Shown: positions 13,101 through 20,927 of the stretch, piece by piece
How positions within the stretch are numbered: the first letter of the stretch is position 1
How the letters are laid out: every line of letters starts with the position of its first letter
Source: Caulochytrium protostelioides
Taxonomy: Eukaryota; Chytridiomycota; Caulochytriomycetes; Caulochytriales; Caulochytriaceae
DNA length: 64,000 bases
Assembly (NCBI GenBank): GCA_003615045.1
Contig: ML014138.1
Span: forward strand, 62,001-126,000
Direction of reading: 5' to 3'
Position numbers and translations under genes: made by a program
The notes under the pieces: model-generated
Database searches by the model: none
Seen by the model: the letters and a program-made list of their open reading frames with translations, nothing else
Told to the model about the DNA's origin: nothing

Positions 13101-13667
13101 CACCTCCCAGCCGACCTCGCCGACCACGCCGTCGCCGCCGCGGCCGATCCAGCTCTCGTCGAGCGCGGCGCCGGTCGCGCCGCCGGCGGGCGTCGCGGCG
13201 CCCATGGCGTCGGCGGTCGGAGAGGCGGCCGCGGCCGCGGCGTCGCCGGCGGTCGCAGCGCGATCGGGCCGCGCGACGGCCTCACGGCCATGCAACGGCG
13301 GCGTGCGCGCCGACGCGGACGCGGACCCGACGCTGAGGCGGGGAATCGCCGTGAAGGGCGAGTCGATGCCCGCGGCGAGGTGGTCCATCGACGGCACGGC
13401 TGCCACCGCGTCCAGTGCGCCGGCCTCACGGAGGCTCGCGGCGGCAGCGGCGGCAGCGCTGGGTACGGCTTCTGGCCGGGGCGGCGGATCGGGAACGAGC
13501 GACTTGCGGTGGGACTGCGGGGTGGCATAGGCCTCCGCCACGGCGGCGGCGGCGACGGCCGACGGGACCGATGGTGCGACGAGATCCGGCGGCTGAGTAA
13601 GGTCGAAGACGGCCGAAGGGAGCCGGCCGAGGTTGACGGACACGGCCGTGTTGCGCGAGGACGCCAT
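7188..13667 (-). CDS. RAB3GAP2: Rab3 GTPase-activating protein regulatory subunit (RAB3GAP2-like)
   Basis: Very long intronless frame of 2159 residues from the first in-frame ATG at 13667; the open frame continues upstream to 13880 but has no ATG there. It resembles the non-catalytic subunit of the Rab3GAP complex, which with RAB3GAP1 acts as a GAP for Rab3 and as a GEF for Rab18 at the ER and in autophagy. The diagnostic block is the segment FGRV/LGRV-LLLD followed by WKGYRDAQTGWIQ (about residues 752-764), then LVIYTPRGVLHIF, matching the same order in animal RAB3GAP2. An N-terminal beta-propeller-like region (WYLLGLASGAVAMLNDDG at about 412-429, EVAITYQDHRMVLIEP) and a helical C-terminal half follow the family plan. 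It is longer than the human protein (about 1390 residues) because of many Ala/Ser/Pro/Gly and acidic inserts. Convergent with the SPP gene (198 bp apart). Confidence 0.82.
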   Translation of the reverse strand: MASSRNTAVSVNLGRLPSAVFDLTQPPDLVAPSVPSAVAAAAVAEAYATPQSHRKSLVPDPPPRPEAVPSAAAAAAASLREAGALDAVAAVPSMDHLAAGIDSPFTAIPRLSVGSASASARTPPLHGREAVARPDRAATAGDAAAAAASPTADAMGAATPAGGATGAALDESWIGRGGDGVVGEVGWEVPEADWPPIGLCDTAAAELSDAASHARLRRRDRRGSDPRRGGGGGGGGDVDATAATAGGYGRATARASARPSPPAERLAGVIADGRLKAFVFPRHERLILATADRFVILRRVAAAYGMRFLRVAEGTAPPRPPRADAAAAGHSPLAVTAAPAHVSVSSPAPQRDAITALVGLVSVSPRPAATACPASSEASAAAASSSGSSRRATSAGASGTPSQGRRRRPRYWYLLGLASGAVAMLNDDGHVVWTQQFHESAVTDLRVRYVDPADPPAAPAAGARTPSATSAPGHGVSPSPPSAGAARPDGVPEVAITYQDHRMVLIEPEVFAALLHEAAQVAERADGAAPRPACLKTDVRYQKFHIASQDILHQVVSIGPTAASRLAGPTLSHLDGTHVPMPYVVRLVGVGVNMVVFYGCTEHRFASHFNQLTSHVTSVVSHAMSYARSFFSSDPAASGSSAASAAAPSSPAGSRGSPASATASQAAAAAASTASASLSAANALGGSRADPSSAATKIPSIVHLVDPHRTMLTIRCAPVHPLTGKSSLAVLTDALGRVLLLDTDEGEILRIWKGYRDAQTGWIQYRAGCSVRGQPMVLLALVIYTPRGVLHIFRVRHGMRIWAGQLPANGLLLTTTPTPTSLPRDGAGTDDPDDPDDDGAADVALAETYLLDRDGQLLQVVLPPHLLEQEWVAAAQRAQQLPGLAGRAAAHGLLRGAPGAHGFTDAAGGAVGGGALADALQRPRVPAAHVLDLTDVLSTFEDNARNDEILLRLRGRCQEAKHADRQIYASPETYQSLLQSLPEPGQTAAFESQFAVLFLNHVGSHVEGRRPVWPWPVRSLRRAYARCHCPWLFERCLLIVYYDYHLKALDAIRAPSALYDRGVADRVTMAAFIDAFEAVPAPGPGGGADLDDGADADPDLDADLDLDLECDAGDRPPHSGGGRRRRRRLSEAAPAGPLFRLRRRPDTPHGAPAAATAASPLTAAGASPGPGAPADPFMMHLAMFLFAPLMEVLRRRVAGAGHPGAQTSSVSAIAVPEDELDVDVDVEVDAVDVGDDAPGHDHDRAPHGGRGDPCSPRSGSRRPQPTRSGDDAGDHAMFSQHLQLLFELVSYEAMVRLWLLYLELQTARLAVPSLWDGPSPSAAAPSLVPAPATWQAAWRDLMVHATHGLGTISSRASQATLEAHLVHFCWHTTQLTLAIVLVTCLRDAVADAAALMASLKTCLLLQKMVHPAIVRHITARQLDATEQTSLAAYIARHQLQMMWSAAVEPAAPGPRSPAGSGSCSPAGPHGLLSQRYVRLDERSALCVLLEERHHLAPIDSDSHAMDATVMAHVSLFWMICERLAAVSPSSGQEDVVGLAQASWSGVPDAVWLELDGVRSPMLSNLLLLMLYERLFAAPFARLVQQYTRDFTRDFTRERTSSTKPPLLSPSSSSSSLLPPPSPALLAWLGQLEHLLSRFTWRRRRATGVHHTAAMRRMLMAAVGYASHPSGYWNGALRDVLRWTQVGLHEPEPYRVTPQLHHAAPGAAPGGFDDGGGASHPLAHGGGGASNATARGAAGIDAGRMSGEMAFQDAMGVAISERAVERHRLMARLLQHALRLPLPRQHHGLLIRCFLSGRGFGPEGLFHPPSPWTAPPGRVDDDADDASGSDDGSVTASETESLDDRVQDARARFIEHAVATRRGLRSTLALAAALDVSAIDAAKSLVSDLWRDAYEAAHACYDMQPDADDADQRVHRAVMQLLRDVSSEDDAAADGTAITLGTAWTLLCQPCSVGPRLAASADRHETGDRPVVPWYDPACALAVAKLTFQAVMAALLAKLQVQDGLSPRQSVDRDRVIRILPKWPDDAQRAWLQQEHLQLQLLDSLDAFQDAPSASYARSATGSAAPSGATSASASAAVPARTLPRRRSAASLADAQATLPLVFLGHALLLSAPHAPPDLADAALQTRLDDAVARHTQIARLLGVTPDDALVVSPCPRPSR

Positions 13668-14152
13668 CGTGGCAGCGGCGGCAACAGCGGCGGCAACAGC
13701 AGCGGCAGCGGCAGCGGCAGCGGCGGCGGCGGCGGCGATACTCTGCCCGATCGGGTCTAGGCAGGGAAGCCCATACGCCGGCGACGTGTCCTGGAGAAAG
13801 CCGCACAGACGGCTTGGATGCGCCGCGGCCGCCACGTGCGGGAAGACGGCGGCGACGGGCAACTGACGAGGGAGCCGCAATGAAGCACGGATCGACGTGC
13901 GGCGTGCGTTGTCGGAGTCATACCGCGTCGACGTGCGGACTTGCCGGGAGTATGCGACCGCGGGGATGCGTCAGCGGGATCAACGATCGCACCCGCGGGC
14001 TCCAAGATCGGTCGTGGACTGCACCCCCCGCCGGGACGGGATGTGCCGACACAGGCCCCCCAAACCAGAGGGCTGCGCCGGAGGAAAAGGGGGCTGAGCG
14101 GTGCCGCCGTAAAGTGTTTTTATGGATATTCAAGGAAGTCCTCTCGGTAGAC
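13668..14152. other. Leader/promoter of RAB3GAP2-like gene, 3' flank of USB1
   Basis: About 0.49 kb between two minus-strand genes. The part next to the RAB3GAP2-like start is a GGC/GGCAGC repeat at 13671-13738, transcribed as a GCC-rich 5' leader. It could be read in frame as poly-alanine, but no ATG precedes it. The rest shows nothing recognisable. Confidence 0.55.
13671..13738 (-). repeat. GCC/GCTGCC trinucleotide repeat in 5' leader
   Basis: Imperfect trinucleotide repeat immediately upstream of the RAB3GAP2-like ATG (13667). In the gene's frame it encodes Ala/Val only, so it inflates the open frame without a start codon. Confidence 0.8.
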
Positions 14153-15025
14153 CTATATCGTACATGCACGCGGCGCGCTGCCTCCCAACGGCCATTCATA
14201 CTCGGCCGCGCCGCAGATACAGGTGACCCGCTGCACCATCAGTCGGTGCGCCGCGCCGCGCCGCGGCGTCCGCACCGGGCCGCTCGAAGCCGCGGGGCCA
14301 AAGAGGTCGGCTTCCAGCGCTTGCAGCTGGTCGGGGGTCGGCTCGCCGTGCGCGGCGCGATCATACCGCAGGAACGAGACGTGCGGGGTCAGGGCGTCGT
14401 AGAGCCGCGGCATCTGGAAGCGGTCGCAGACGTCGGCGACGGCGCGGCCGAGCTGCGCGAAGCGGTCGGCCGGCCCGGACGCCGGCGACGCCGCGACGGC
14501 GAGGTAGACCCAGCGGCGGTCGGGGTCCACGAGCGCCACGAGCCGCGTGAAGCGCACGGGCATCGGTCGGAACGGCTGCAGCGCGGCGGCGACGGCGTCG
14601 CGGAATGCCGCGAGCTGGTGCCGCCGGAGCTGGCCCGTGGTCGTGAGGCTGAGGTGGGGCTGCGGCACGGCCGCGGCCGCGGCGAGCGCCTGCCACGGCG
14701 CGTGCCGGCGCGCCGCCGCCACGCACGCCGCGAGCCACGGCTGCAGCGCCGTCGCGCGCACATAGAGGTACGTCGCGAAGCAGCCCGTGACGCCGCGCTC
14801 GGCGCGCGTGATCTGCAGCGCCCGCCGGCTCAGGCCGGGCGGCCCCGACAGCGCCGGCGCCGAAGCGGTGGGCGGCGAAGCGGTGGGCGGCGAAGGCACG
14901 CCGTCGACGGTGCCATCGTGGGTCGGCTCGGCGGCGGCCGCGGGAGGCGGCAGCGCGGCCGGTGGTGCGGCGCGGACCCCCGGCTCGTCCTCGTCCGAGC
15001 TCGCATAGGCCGCGAGCTGGTCCAT
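14153..15025 (-). CDS. USB1: U6 snRNA 3'-5' exonuclease / phosphodiesterase (USB1/MPN1)
   Basis: 290 residues. USB1 trims the oligo-U tail of U6 snRNA and leaves a terminal phosphate that stabilises U6 in the spliceosome. As a 2H phosphoesterase it needs two H-x-S/T motifs: here PHLSLTTTGQLRRHQL (HLS 124-126) and PHVSFLRYD (HVS 215-217), at the usual spacing. Other family-like segments are the GCFATYLYV strand at about 81-89 and RWVYLAVA at about 171-178. The chosen start, MDQLAAYASSDEDE, resembles the Ser/acid-rich start of other USB1 proteins; the open frame extends to 15499 but only through translated satellite DNA. A Pro/Ala-rich linker (about 18-65) separates that N-terminus from the catalytic core. 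Confidence 0.85.
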   Translation of the reverse strand: MDQLAAYASSDEDEPGVRAAPPAALPPPAAAAEPTHDGTVDGVPSPPTASPPTASAPALSGPPGLSRRALQITRAERGVTGCFATYLYVRATALQPWLAACVAAARRHAPWQALAAAAAVPQPHLSLTTTGQLRRHQLAAFRDAVAAALQPFRPMPVRFTRLVALVDPDRRWVYLAVAASPASGPADRFAQLGRAVADVCDRFQMPRLYDALTPHVSFLRYDRAAHGEPTPDQLQALEADLFGPAASSGPVRTPRRGAAHRLMVQRVTCICGAAEYEWPLGGSAPRACTI

Positions 15026-15117
15026 GGGCGCCAGACGCCCAACGGTCGATCCTTGCTGAGCGACGTCTGCGCTTCCCGGGAGACGACCTCCACGTGCGTC
15101 AAGAACAATCGATGGCC

Positions 15118-15178
<61 letters not shown>

Positions 15179-15260
15179 AGCGACGACGCGAGCGACGACG
15201 CGAGCGACGACGCGAGCGACGACGCGAGCGACGACGCGAGCGACGACGCGAGCGACGACG
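15118..15260. repeat. (CGA)n passing into a 12-nt satellite
   Basis: A pure CGA triplet run (about 15118-15174) grades into about seven copies of the 12-nt unit CGACGACGCGAG to about 15258. All frames stay open across it. It begins about 95 bp upstream of the USB1 start codon, in the promoter or 5' leader. Confidence 0.9.
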
Positions 15261-15505
15261 ATGGCACAGCTCAATGGGTTCACGCCGCCCGTCGCCGAGC
15301 AAAGAACACCGGCGGTGGTGGAACGGGGACGCGTCGCGGCATGACGCGGGAGGATGGGCACCCCTGCTGCGCCCAAGCGGCTCGCCACGTGGGCGCCACG
15401 AACGCCTTGCGCAGACCCGCGCCGGCGGGGATTCGCGGGGTTCGCCGCCGCCGCCGCCCGGGCGATCGCCGCCGCCGCGGGCGCCGTCGACACCCTCAAT
15501 TAAGG

Positions 15506-15528
15506 TCGCGACGGCGGCGACGGCGGCG

Positions 15529-15596
<68 letters not shown>
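15506..15596. repeat. (GCG)n microsatellite
   Basis: GCGACG copies followed by an almost perfect GCG run. It lies about 480-570 bp upstream of USB1 and about 825 bp upstream of the poly-Q protein start. Confidence 0.9.
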
Positions 15597-16421
15597 CAGA
15601 GCACGGCCGCGGCATGCGTGACGCGAGCCCATCGCGGGCCCATCCCCGTCGGGATGAAGGCGGCGCCCGAAAGAAAAAGAAATACAACGACGGCGACGGC
15701 TGCCCCCATCCTTGCCTTGCATGGATCGCCGGCAGCCGCCGGCAGTTCCCGGATCGCCGGCGACCAGGTGCTCGGCCATGGGCCATTGGGCATTGGCTTT
15801 CGGCCATCGGCCATCGACCATCTCCAGGGTGACCACGGGAGGGGTGAACCCATCGCCGGCGGCAGAGAGCCGATGCCGGCCGCGCGTTGTTGAAGGGCTG
15901 ATCGTCGGTGATGAGCGTCGACGAGGATCGTTGGTGCCGACTGTGCGGCGGCGGGAACCGGCGGGACTCGCCCGCAGCGCCTCGCGGGGGCGAAGAAGCT
16001 TTGGAAGCTTCCCTCCGTAGATATGGTGAAGAAAATGGCGCTAGGAGCGTTGTTGCACATGGCATGCCGTTCGGCCGAGATCGACGGACGGCGCGGGGAA
16101 GGCCGCGACAACCCGCGAGCGAAGGGGGTCGCTATGGCCGCCGAGCTGCCTGCCATCGGTCCGCCAGAAGTCAGCGACAGGGGTGCTCAATGATGGGCTA
16201 TACCAACATGATGCACCTGGATACAGACAGTACTGGGATCGCAGACATTTCATCACGTGCAGAAGACACGATCGTAGACCAGACGACAGCCTTCACGATC
16301 TCCTCGAAATCATGACGACCTCTCGACGCGACGCCTCCACGCCATCGTTTCATTTCGGTTTGACTCGTTTGCCCGTTCTCTTGATACCCACGTGCCCCGC
16401 TCCCACGTGCCACTTTGCATC

Positions 16422-17104
16422 ATGGGCCGCCAGAACCCCGCCGATCCCATTGTCGACCAGGTCGCGCAGATCAGTGCGCAGACTTCCGTGAAAAGCATGT
16501 CCGTCTCGCTCAACACCTCACAGGCCCAGCTTCCGCTGGCGCAGCCCGAGCAGTCGCAGGAGCAGCCGCAACAACAGGAACAGCTGCTGCAGCAGCAGGT
16601 ACAGCCTGCTGAGAAACAGCCGCTGACCTGGGACCACGACGGCCTCCCCGGCGACCGCACGGCCTCCTCCGAATCGCTGTGGTCCTACACGGCGCCCGCC
16701 GCCGCGGCGCCGGTCCTCCCCTTGACACGCGAGCAGTTCCTCACCGGCGACGAGCACGGCCGCGGCTTGGCGGCAGCGCTCCTCGGCCTGGGCCCACGCG
16801 CGGCGCGCTCCGCCAAGGCGGCGCGCAAGGCGGCGCGCAAGGCGGCCGCCCGTGAAGCCGCTGCGACGGCGCGCGAGACGGACGCCGCCGCCGGGGGTGC
16901 CGCGGACGCCGCGGACGCCGTCGACGTCGCCGACGCTGCCGCGGACGCCGTCGACGTCGCCGACGCTGCCGCGGCGGCCGCCGTGCCCGCCGTGACGCCC
17001 CGCCAGGCACCGCGCGCCGCTTCGGCCTCCAAACGGGCGCCCCCCGCGACCCTGGGCCGCAAAGCCGGTGCGCAGCTGATGGCCGCCATGCAGCAGGAGC
17101 TGCA

Positions 17105-17151
<47 letters not shown>

Positions 17152-17588
17152 TCCTGCAGCAGCCGTCGAGCCAGACGAAGCCGAAGCCGACGGCCGCGGT
17201 GTCGCGCGTGGACGCCGAGGCGGACCCCTTCGGCCCGCTGGCCGCGCTGAACCGCCCGCAGGCGCAGGGCAACACCCCGGCCACCGCTCAGACCGCCACC
17301 GCCACCGTGAGCGATGCGGCGGCGGCGGCGACGTCGGCCGACGACGCGGACGACGAGGAAGATCTCGTGCCGCTCGCAAGGCTGCCGAAGGCGCGGGTGC
17401 CGCTTGTCGGGACGACGGCGTTCGTGGAGTTTACGCCGACCCGGGCGCGCGCCGCCGCCAAGACGAGCCCGGCGCCGCGCGAGGGCGCCAGCGGCGCGAG
17501 CGACGGCGCATGGGCCACGGGCCTCCTGATCGCGACGGCGTCGGTCACCGTGCTCACCGCCTACGTGCTCCACCGCGTCCTGGCGTAG
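16422..17588 (+). CDS. Poly-Q, Ala-rich protein with C-terminal membrane anchor, unknown family
   Basis: 388 residues from ATG 16422 (MGRQNPADPIVDQV). I do not recognise a family. Seen directly: a Gln/Pro-rich N-terminal region (about 35-65), a segment with GRGLAAALLGLGPRAARSAK, Ala/Lys/Arg repeats, an (AADAVDVAD) duplication around 16907-16970, a poly-Gln tract at about 229-243 encoded by CAG, and an acidic DDADDEEDLVPLARLP motif. The last 25 residues are hydrophobic (GLLIATASVTVLTAYVLHRV) and end five residues before the stop, the layout of a tail-anchored protein facing the cytosol. Possible roles at ER, mitochondrion or nuclear envelope cannot be chosen from the sequence. Although low-complexity, the anchor and clear ATG argue for a real gene. 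Confidence 0.65.
17107..17150 (+). repeat. CAG repeat within coding sequence
   Basis: About fourteen CAG/GAG triplets encoding poly-glutamine inside the tail-anchored protein gene. Likely length-variable between strains. Confidence 0.88.
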
Positions 17589-18064
17589 CCGCCCGACGTC
17601 ACGCCGCGAGACGTCCTGGCGGCCCTCGTGCTGCGGCGTTCTCACCTCACTTTTCCTGGACCTCAATCGCTCCGTGTCGTCACTCGCGCTGTTGCTCGTG
17701 CGAATCAACGAGATCAATTCGCTCATTCGACGGGATGACGCGACCGTGACAATAAACGCTTCGCGCAATGAATCAGAAAGACATTTTCGGGAAACAGGGA
17801 TACCATGATGGGATCCGACGGTTGACACGTTGCCTTGGGTGGTTGTGGGCACGTGGCGGACGCATCACGCGCCGATCCCACGTTGACGACGCCCCCGCAT
17901 GGCTGCCTTCGCCGTTCGGGGCCTTTCGTCGAGCCGGCGCCTCTCGGGCGCCCGAGCCGGGGCGGCGAACCCCGTCGCGATTGACCTGTCGCGTGTCATC
18001 CGGAGGAGGTCCCCGACCGGACAGGCCAGTTGCGAGCGACGACAAGACGGACGGCGGGCGGAAG

Positions 18065-18071
18065 TATAAAA
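18065..18071 (+). promoter_or_regulatory. TATA-like box upstream of FMP52-like gene
   Basis: TATAAAA, followed at once by GACGTCATGACGACTCA, which contains a CRE-like half site and an AP-1-like sequence of the sort bound by bZIP factors. It is about 287 bp upstream of the ATG, with a pyrimidine-rich stretch between. Inferred from sequence only. Confidence 0.4.
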
Positions 18072-18157
18072 GACGTCATGACGACTCACCGCGAAAGGGG
18101 TTCACCCGCAGATGATCGGCGTGATCGGCCTGCGGACCTGCTGTTGTTGATACACGA

Positions 18158-18159
<2 letters not shown>

Positions 18160-18214
<55 letters not shown>
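18160..18214 (+). repeat. (CT)27 pyrimidine run
   Basis: Perfect CT dinucleotide array between the TATA-like site and the FMP52-like start codon (18352), probably in the 5' leader or core promoter. Confidence 0.93.
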
Positions 18215-18218
<4 letters not shown>

Positions 18219-18351
18219 TGACCCGATCGTCTCGTCCTCCGTTCTGACCCCCGCCTCCCTTCCCCGTGTGCATGGATGCCGCTCTGATCGTGGCCCGTCT
18301 TGCCTCGCATTATCTGCCCGTGTCGCGCATTCGCATTCCTTGTTCCGGACC

Positions 18352-19095
18352 ATGAGCATCATGAAGGACACCATCGTGATTGGCGCGACGGGCGGCGTCG
18401 GCTCCTCCATCGTCAAGTTCCTCACGACGCTCGCGGAGACGGGCAACATCACGACCATCGGGCGGCGCCACCCGTCGACAACGCACGAAAAGATTTCGTC
18501 CATTGTCGAGGCCGACACGGCGCAGTGGCCGTTGCGGCTGCCGCCGGTGACGGCGGCAACGCCGACGACGTTCTTCTCGGCGCTGGGCACGACGCGCGCG
18601 GCCGCCGGCGGCCTGGAGCAGCAGATCAAGATCGACCGCGACCTCAACCTCGAGATGGCGAAGGCCGCCAAGGCCGCCGGCGTCACGACGTATGTCCTCA
18701 TCTCCTCGAACAGCGCGTCGGCGTCGTCGTGGTCGTCCTACCTGCGCTTTAAGGGCGAGCTCGAGGACGGCGTCAAGGAGCTCAACTTCGACAAGACCGT
18801 CATCGTGCAACCCGGCCTGATCCTCGTCGAGCGTGAGGAGAAGCGGCTTGCGGAGGCCGCCACGCAGATGATGGCCCGTGGCCTCAGCCGGCTCTTCGGC
18901 GAGCGCGCGATCGGGTGCGTGGCGCAGTCGCACGACAAGATCGCCCGCGCCGCCGTCCGCGAGGCCCTCGGTCACCCAGAGCGCCAGGGCGTCGTCGTTC
19001 TCTCGCAAGCCGATATCATGAAGCTCGGCTTCGACGCGTCTCCCGTGCTGGTCCCCGAAGCGGCGGCCGCATCCACCGAAGCGGCGGCATCGTAG
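18352..19095 (+). CDS. FMP52: FMP52/HTATIP2-like atypical short-chain dehydrogenase
   Basis: 247 residues. Belongs to the NAD(P)-binding Rossmann SDR group that includes yeast mitochondrial outer-membrane FMP52 and animal TIP30/HTATIP2; the physiological substrate is not established. Seen: the nucleotide-binding motif VIGATGGVGSS (Gly-rich turn 11-17), TTIGRR after strand 2, FFSALGTTR, YVLISSNSA in strand 5, and the YLRFKGELE segment (130-138) in the position of the family's Y-x-x-x-K. The C-terminal Ala/Pro tail is short and extra. Start chosen at the ATG at 18352 since upstream in-frame codons lie in the leader. Convergent with PIGM, only 98 bp apart. Confidence 0.85.
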   Translation: MSIMKDTIVIGATGGVGSSIVKFLTTLAETGNITTIGRRHPSTTHEKISSIVEADTAQWPLRLPPVTAATPTTFFSALGTTRAAAGGLEQQIKIDRDLNLEMAKAAKAAGVTTYVLISSNSASASSWSSYLRFKGELEDGVKELNFDKTVIVQPGLILVEREEKRLAEAATQMMARGLSRLFGERAIGCVAQSHDKIARAAVREALGHPERQGVVVLSQADIMKLGFDASPVLVPEAAAASTEAAAS

Positions 19096-19193
19096 CCTTA
19101 TTACTATTAACATATCGAGTCTGAGACGTTTACACGCGCGGAGGACTGGCCCGTAGGCCGCGGGATCGGCACGAAGGAGGAAATTCGCCCGAT

Positions 19194-20927
19194 CTACGTT
19201 GTTTTCTTTGCGTCGGCAGCCATTGCTTCGTGGTCGGCGCCATCGCCATCCGCGATACGGAGGGGACGGCAACCGCGCACAAGAATCACTAAAACAGCCG
19301 TGTTGGCCGCCAGAAACGCCAGAGAGGCGAACCACATGGACCGGAAGGTGTTCTTGGCTTGGAACTCAAACTGGAAGGCCGCGTGCAGCCACAGGCCTTG
19401 GGTGACGACCCAGCCGAGGCCGGCGAGCAGCAGCGGGCCGCGCGAAGGGCCGCGCCACGTGGCCCACAGCAGCGGGGCAAAGCAAAGGTACCACATGAAG
19501 TACTGTTTGGGACTCCATCGTGTGGCATCGTTTGGCATCACATCGCATGACGCAACACCGTATGGCATGACATGGTAGGGCCATATGGGTCATATCAAGG
19601 GCATCGATAACACACATCAGAAAACGCGGGTAGGTCAGACAGGCTGCGGGATGCAGAAAGAAGATGGCCACGAGCTCACCCGATCGCCAGGATGGTCTGA
19701 GGCTTCAACGCGCCATGGAAAAAAAAAAGCGCTTCTTACCTGGGAAGTGCAGACTTTGTTAAGCATGACAAAGGCAAACGTTTGGGCAAAGCAGGCGAGC
19801 ATGAGGTCGCTCGCCAGGACGACCCCGAGGTAGCCCACCAGGCCGAGCTGGGGCGCGAAGGCCCATAGCCGCGCGCCCATGCTCAGGAGCGCGTGCACCG
19901 CCGTCGGGCTGCTGAGTCGCCCCGCGAGGCCGGTCGCCTCGGCCGACCATTCCAGGTAGATCGCGTAGAAGTAGATGCTAAAGTTGTGGCGGTGGTCGCG
20001 GCGCCGCCAGTGGTAGAGCAAGGCTTCGTCCAGAAACGCGTCGCCGTACAAGACATACATCCAGCCCGTGAGTGCGGCGTAGGTCGCGGCGCTGACGAGG
20101 GCATACTTGATGACGGCGCGGTTGATGATCGCGCCCGTCAGGATGAGCTGGAACCAGATCAGGCTGCCGTGGTCGCGGTCCCGCCGAGCGAGCCCGTGAC
20201 TCGACGGCAGCCCGCGCTGCGTGAGGTGCAGGACGATGGGCACGACATAGATGGCCGGATAGATTTTGAAGTGGACCGCGAGTCCAAGCACCGCTGCCGA
20301 CAGCGCGTCGCGGCGCGCCATCAGGGCGGCCAGCGTCGCCATCACCAGCAGGCACTGCACGCTCTCGGCGTTGCCGCGCGTGCTGATCACCACCACGAAC
20401 GGGTTCCACAGCCACCAGCACGTGGCCTGCGCCGCCGTCGCCGCCGTTATCCCAGGATACTGCCGGACAATGCCGTAGAGCAGATACCCGAGGACCCCAT
20501 CCGCGACGACAAACAGACACTTGCCGAACGCGGGAAACCACGCGTTAGGCCGCATCAGCCACGCGAGCAGCGGCGTGTAGCGATACGTCGCGCGGTCGTA
20601 CGGCGAGGGCAAGCGCGCGGCGTCCGTAAACACGTCGTAGTCGATGTCCGTATAGCGCAGCGGCGGCATCGCGTCCTGCAGCAGCCCGAAGAGGAGGAAC
20701 GCCGTGTGCAGCGCTAGCGAGATGAGCAGCACGTGGGCGATCGATGAGGGCCACGCGGCGCACGTGGCCCACCACGTGGAAGCCTTCAGCGGTATGGCGG
20801 GCTGACATGGCAACGGCGGTGACGATGACGACGATGACGACATATCCCGATCTGTCAAAGCGGTTGGCGGCGGATCCGACGGCGACGCGCCGTCAGGCGG
20901 CGCGTGAGCGCGGCGTCGCGTCGCCAT
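19194..20927 (-). CDS. GPI14: GPI mannosyltransferase 1 catalytic subunit (PIGM/GPI14), two exons
   Basis: ER-membrane enzyme of the GT-C class adding the first mannose to the GPI anchor precursor from dolichol-phosphate mannose. Exon 1 is 20927-19740, the intron 19739-19503 (237 nt, GTAAG...CAG), exon 2 19502-19194; about 498 residues. The junction restores NKVCTSQ|YFMWYLC, the nearly invariant PIGM segment, which fixes the splice sites. The acceptor-binding DxD of the first luminal loop is YTDIDYDVFTDAA (Asp94, Asp96), followed by TYRYTPLLAW. Other family blocks are LWNPFVVVISTRGNAESVQ, GLAVHFKIYPAIYVVP and YHWRRRDHRHNFSIYFY. About ten hydrophobic helices. A Ser/Pro-rich N-terminal extension of about 50 residues precedes the first helix. 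First in-frame ATG is 20927; the frame opens further but without ATG. Confidence 0.93.

Larger units (their letters stand above)
15026..16421. other. Divergent promoter region with satellites
   Basis: 1.4 kb between USB1 (minus) and the poly-Q protein (plus), so it should carry both promoters. It contains two strong simple-sequence blocks (listed separately) and short GGCCATCGG/GGCCATTGG duplications near 15776-15820. Long open frames here are only repeat translations (poly-Val/Ser/Arg) and are not genes. Confidence 0.55.
17589..18351. other. Intergenic with promoter of the FMP52-like gene
   Basis: 0.76 kb between two plus-strand genes. It holds a TATA-like site at 18065 and a long CT run at 18160-18214 (both listed separately). 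No other coding signal is seen. Confidence 0.55.

Noticed and set aside
13668-13880. Extension of the RAB3GAP2-like frame with a poly-alanine stretch
   Set aside because: No in-frame ATG; the first codon in the open frame is TTG and most of it is a trinucleotide repeat.
15026-15499. Extended USB1 N-terminus rich in Val/Ala/Arg
   Set aside because: It is a translation of the CGA and 12-nt satellites; the ATG at 15025 gives a start resembling known USB1 proteins.
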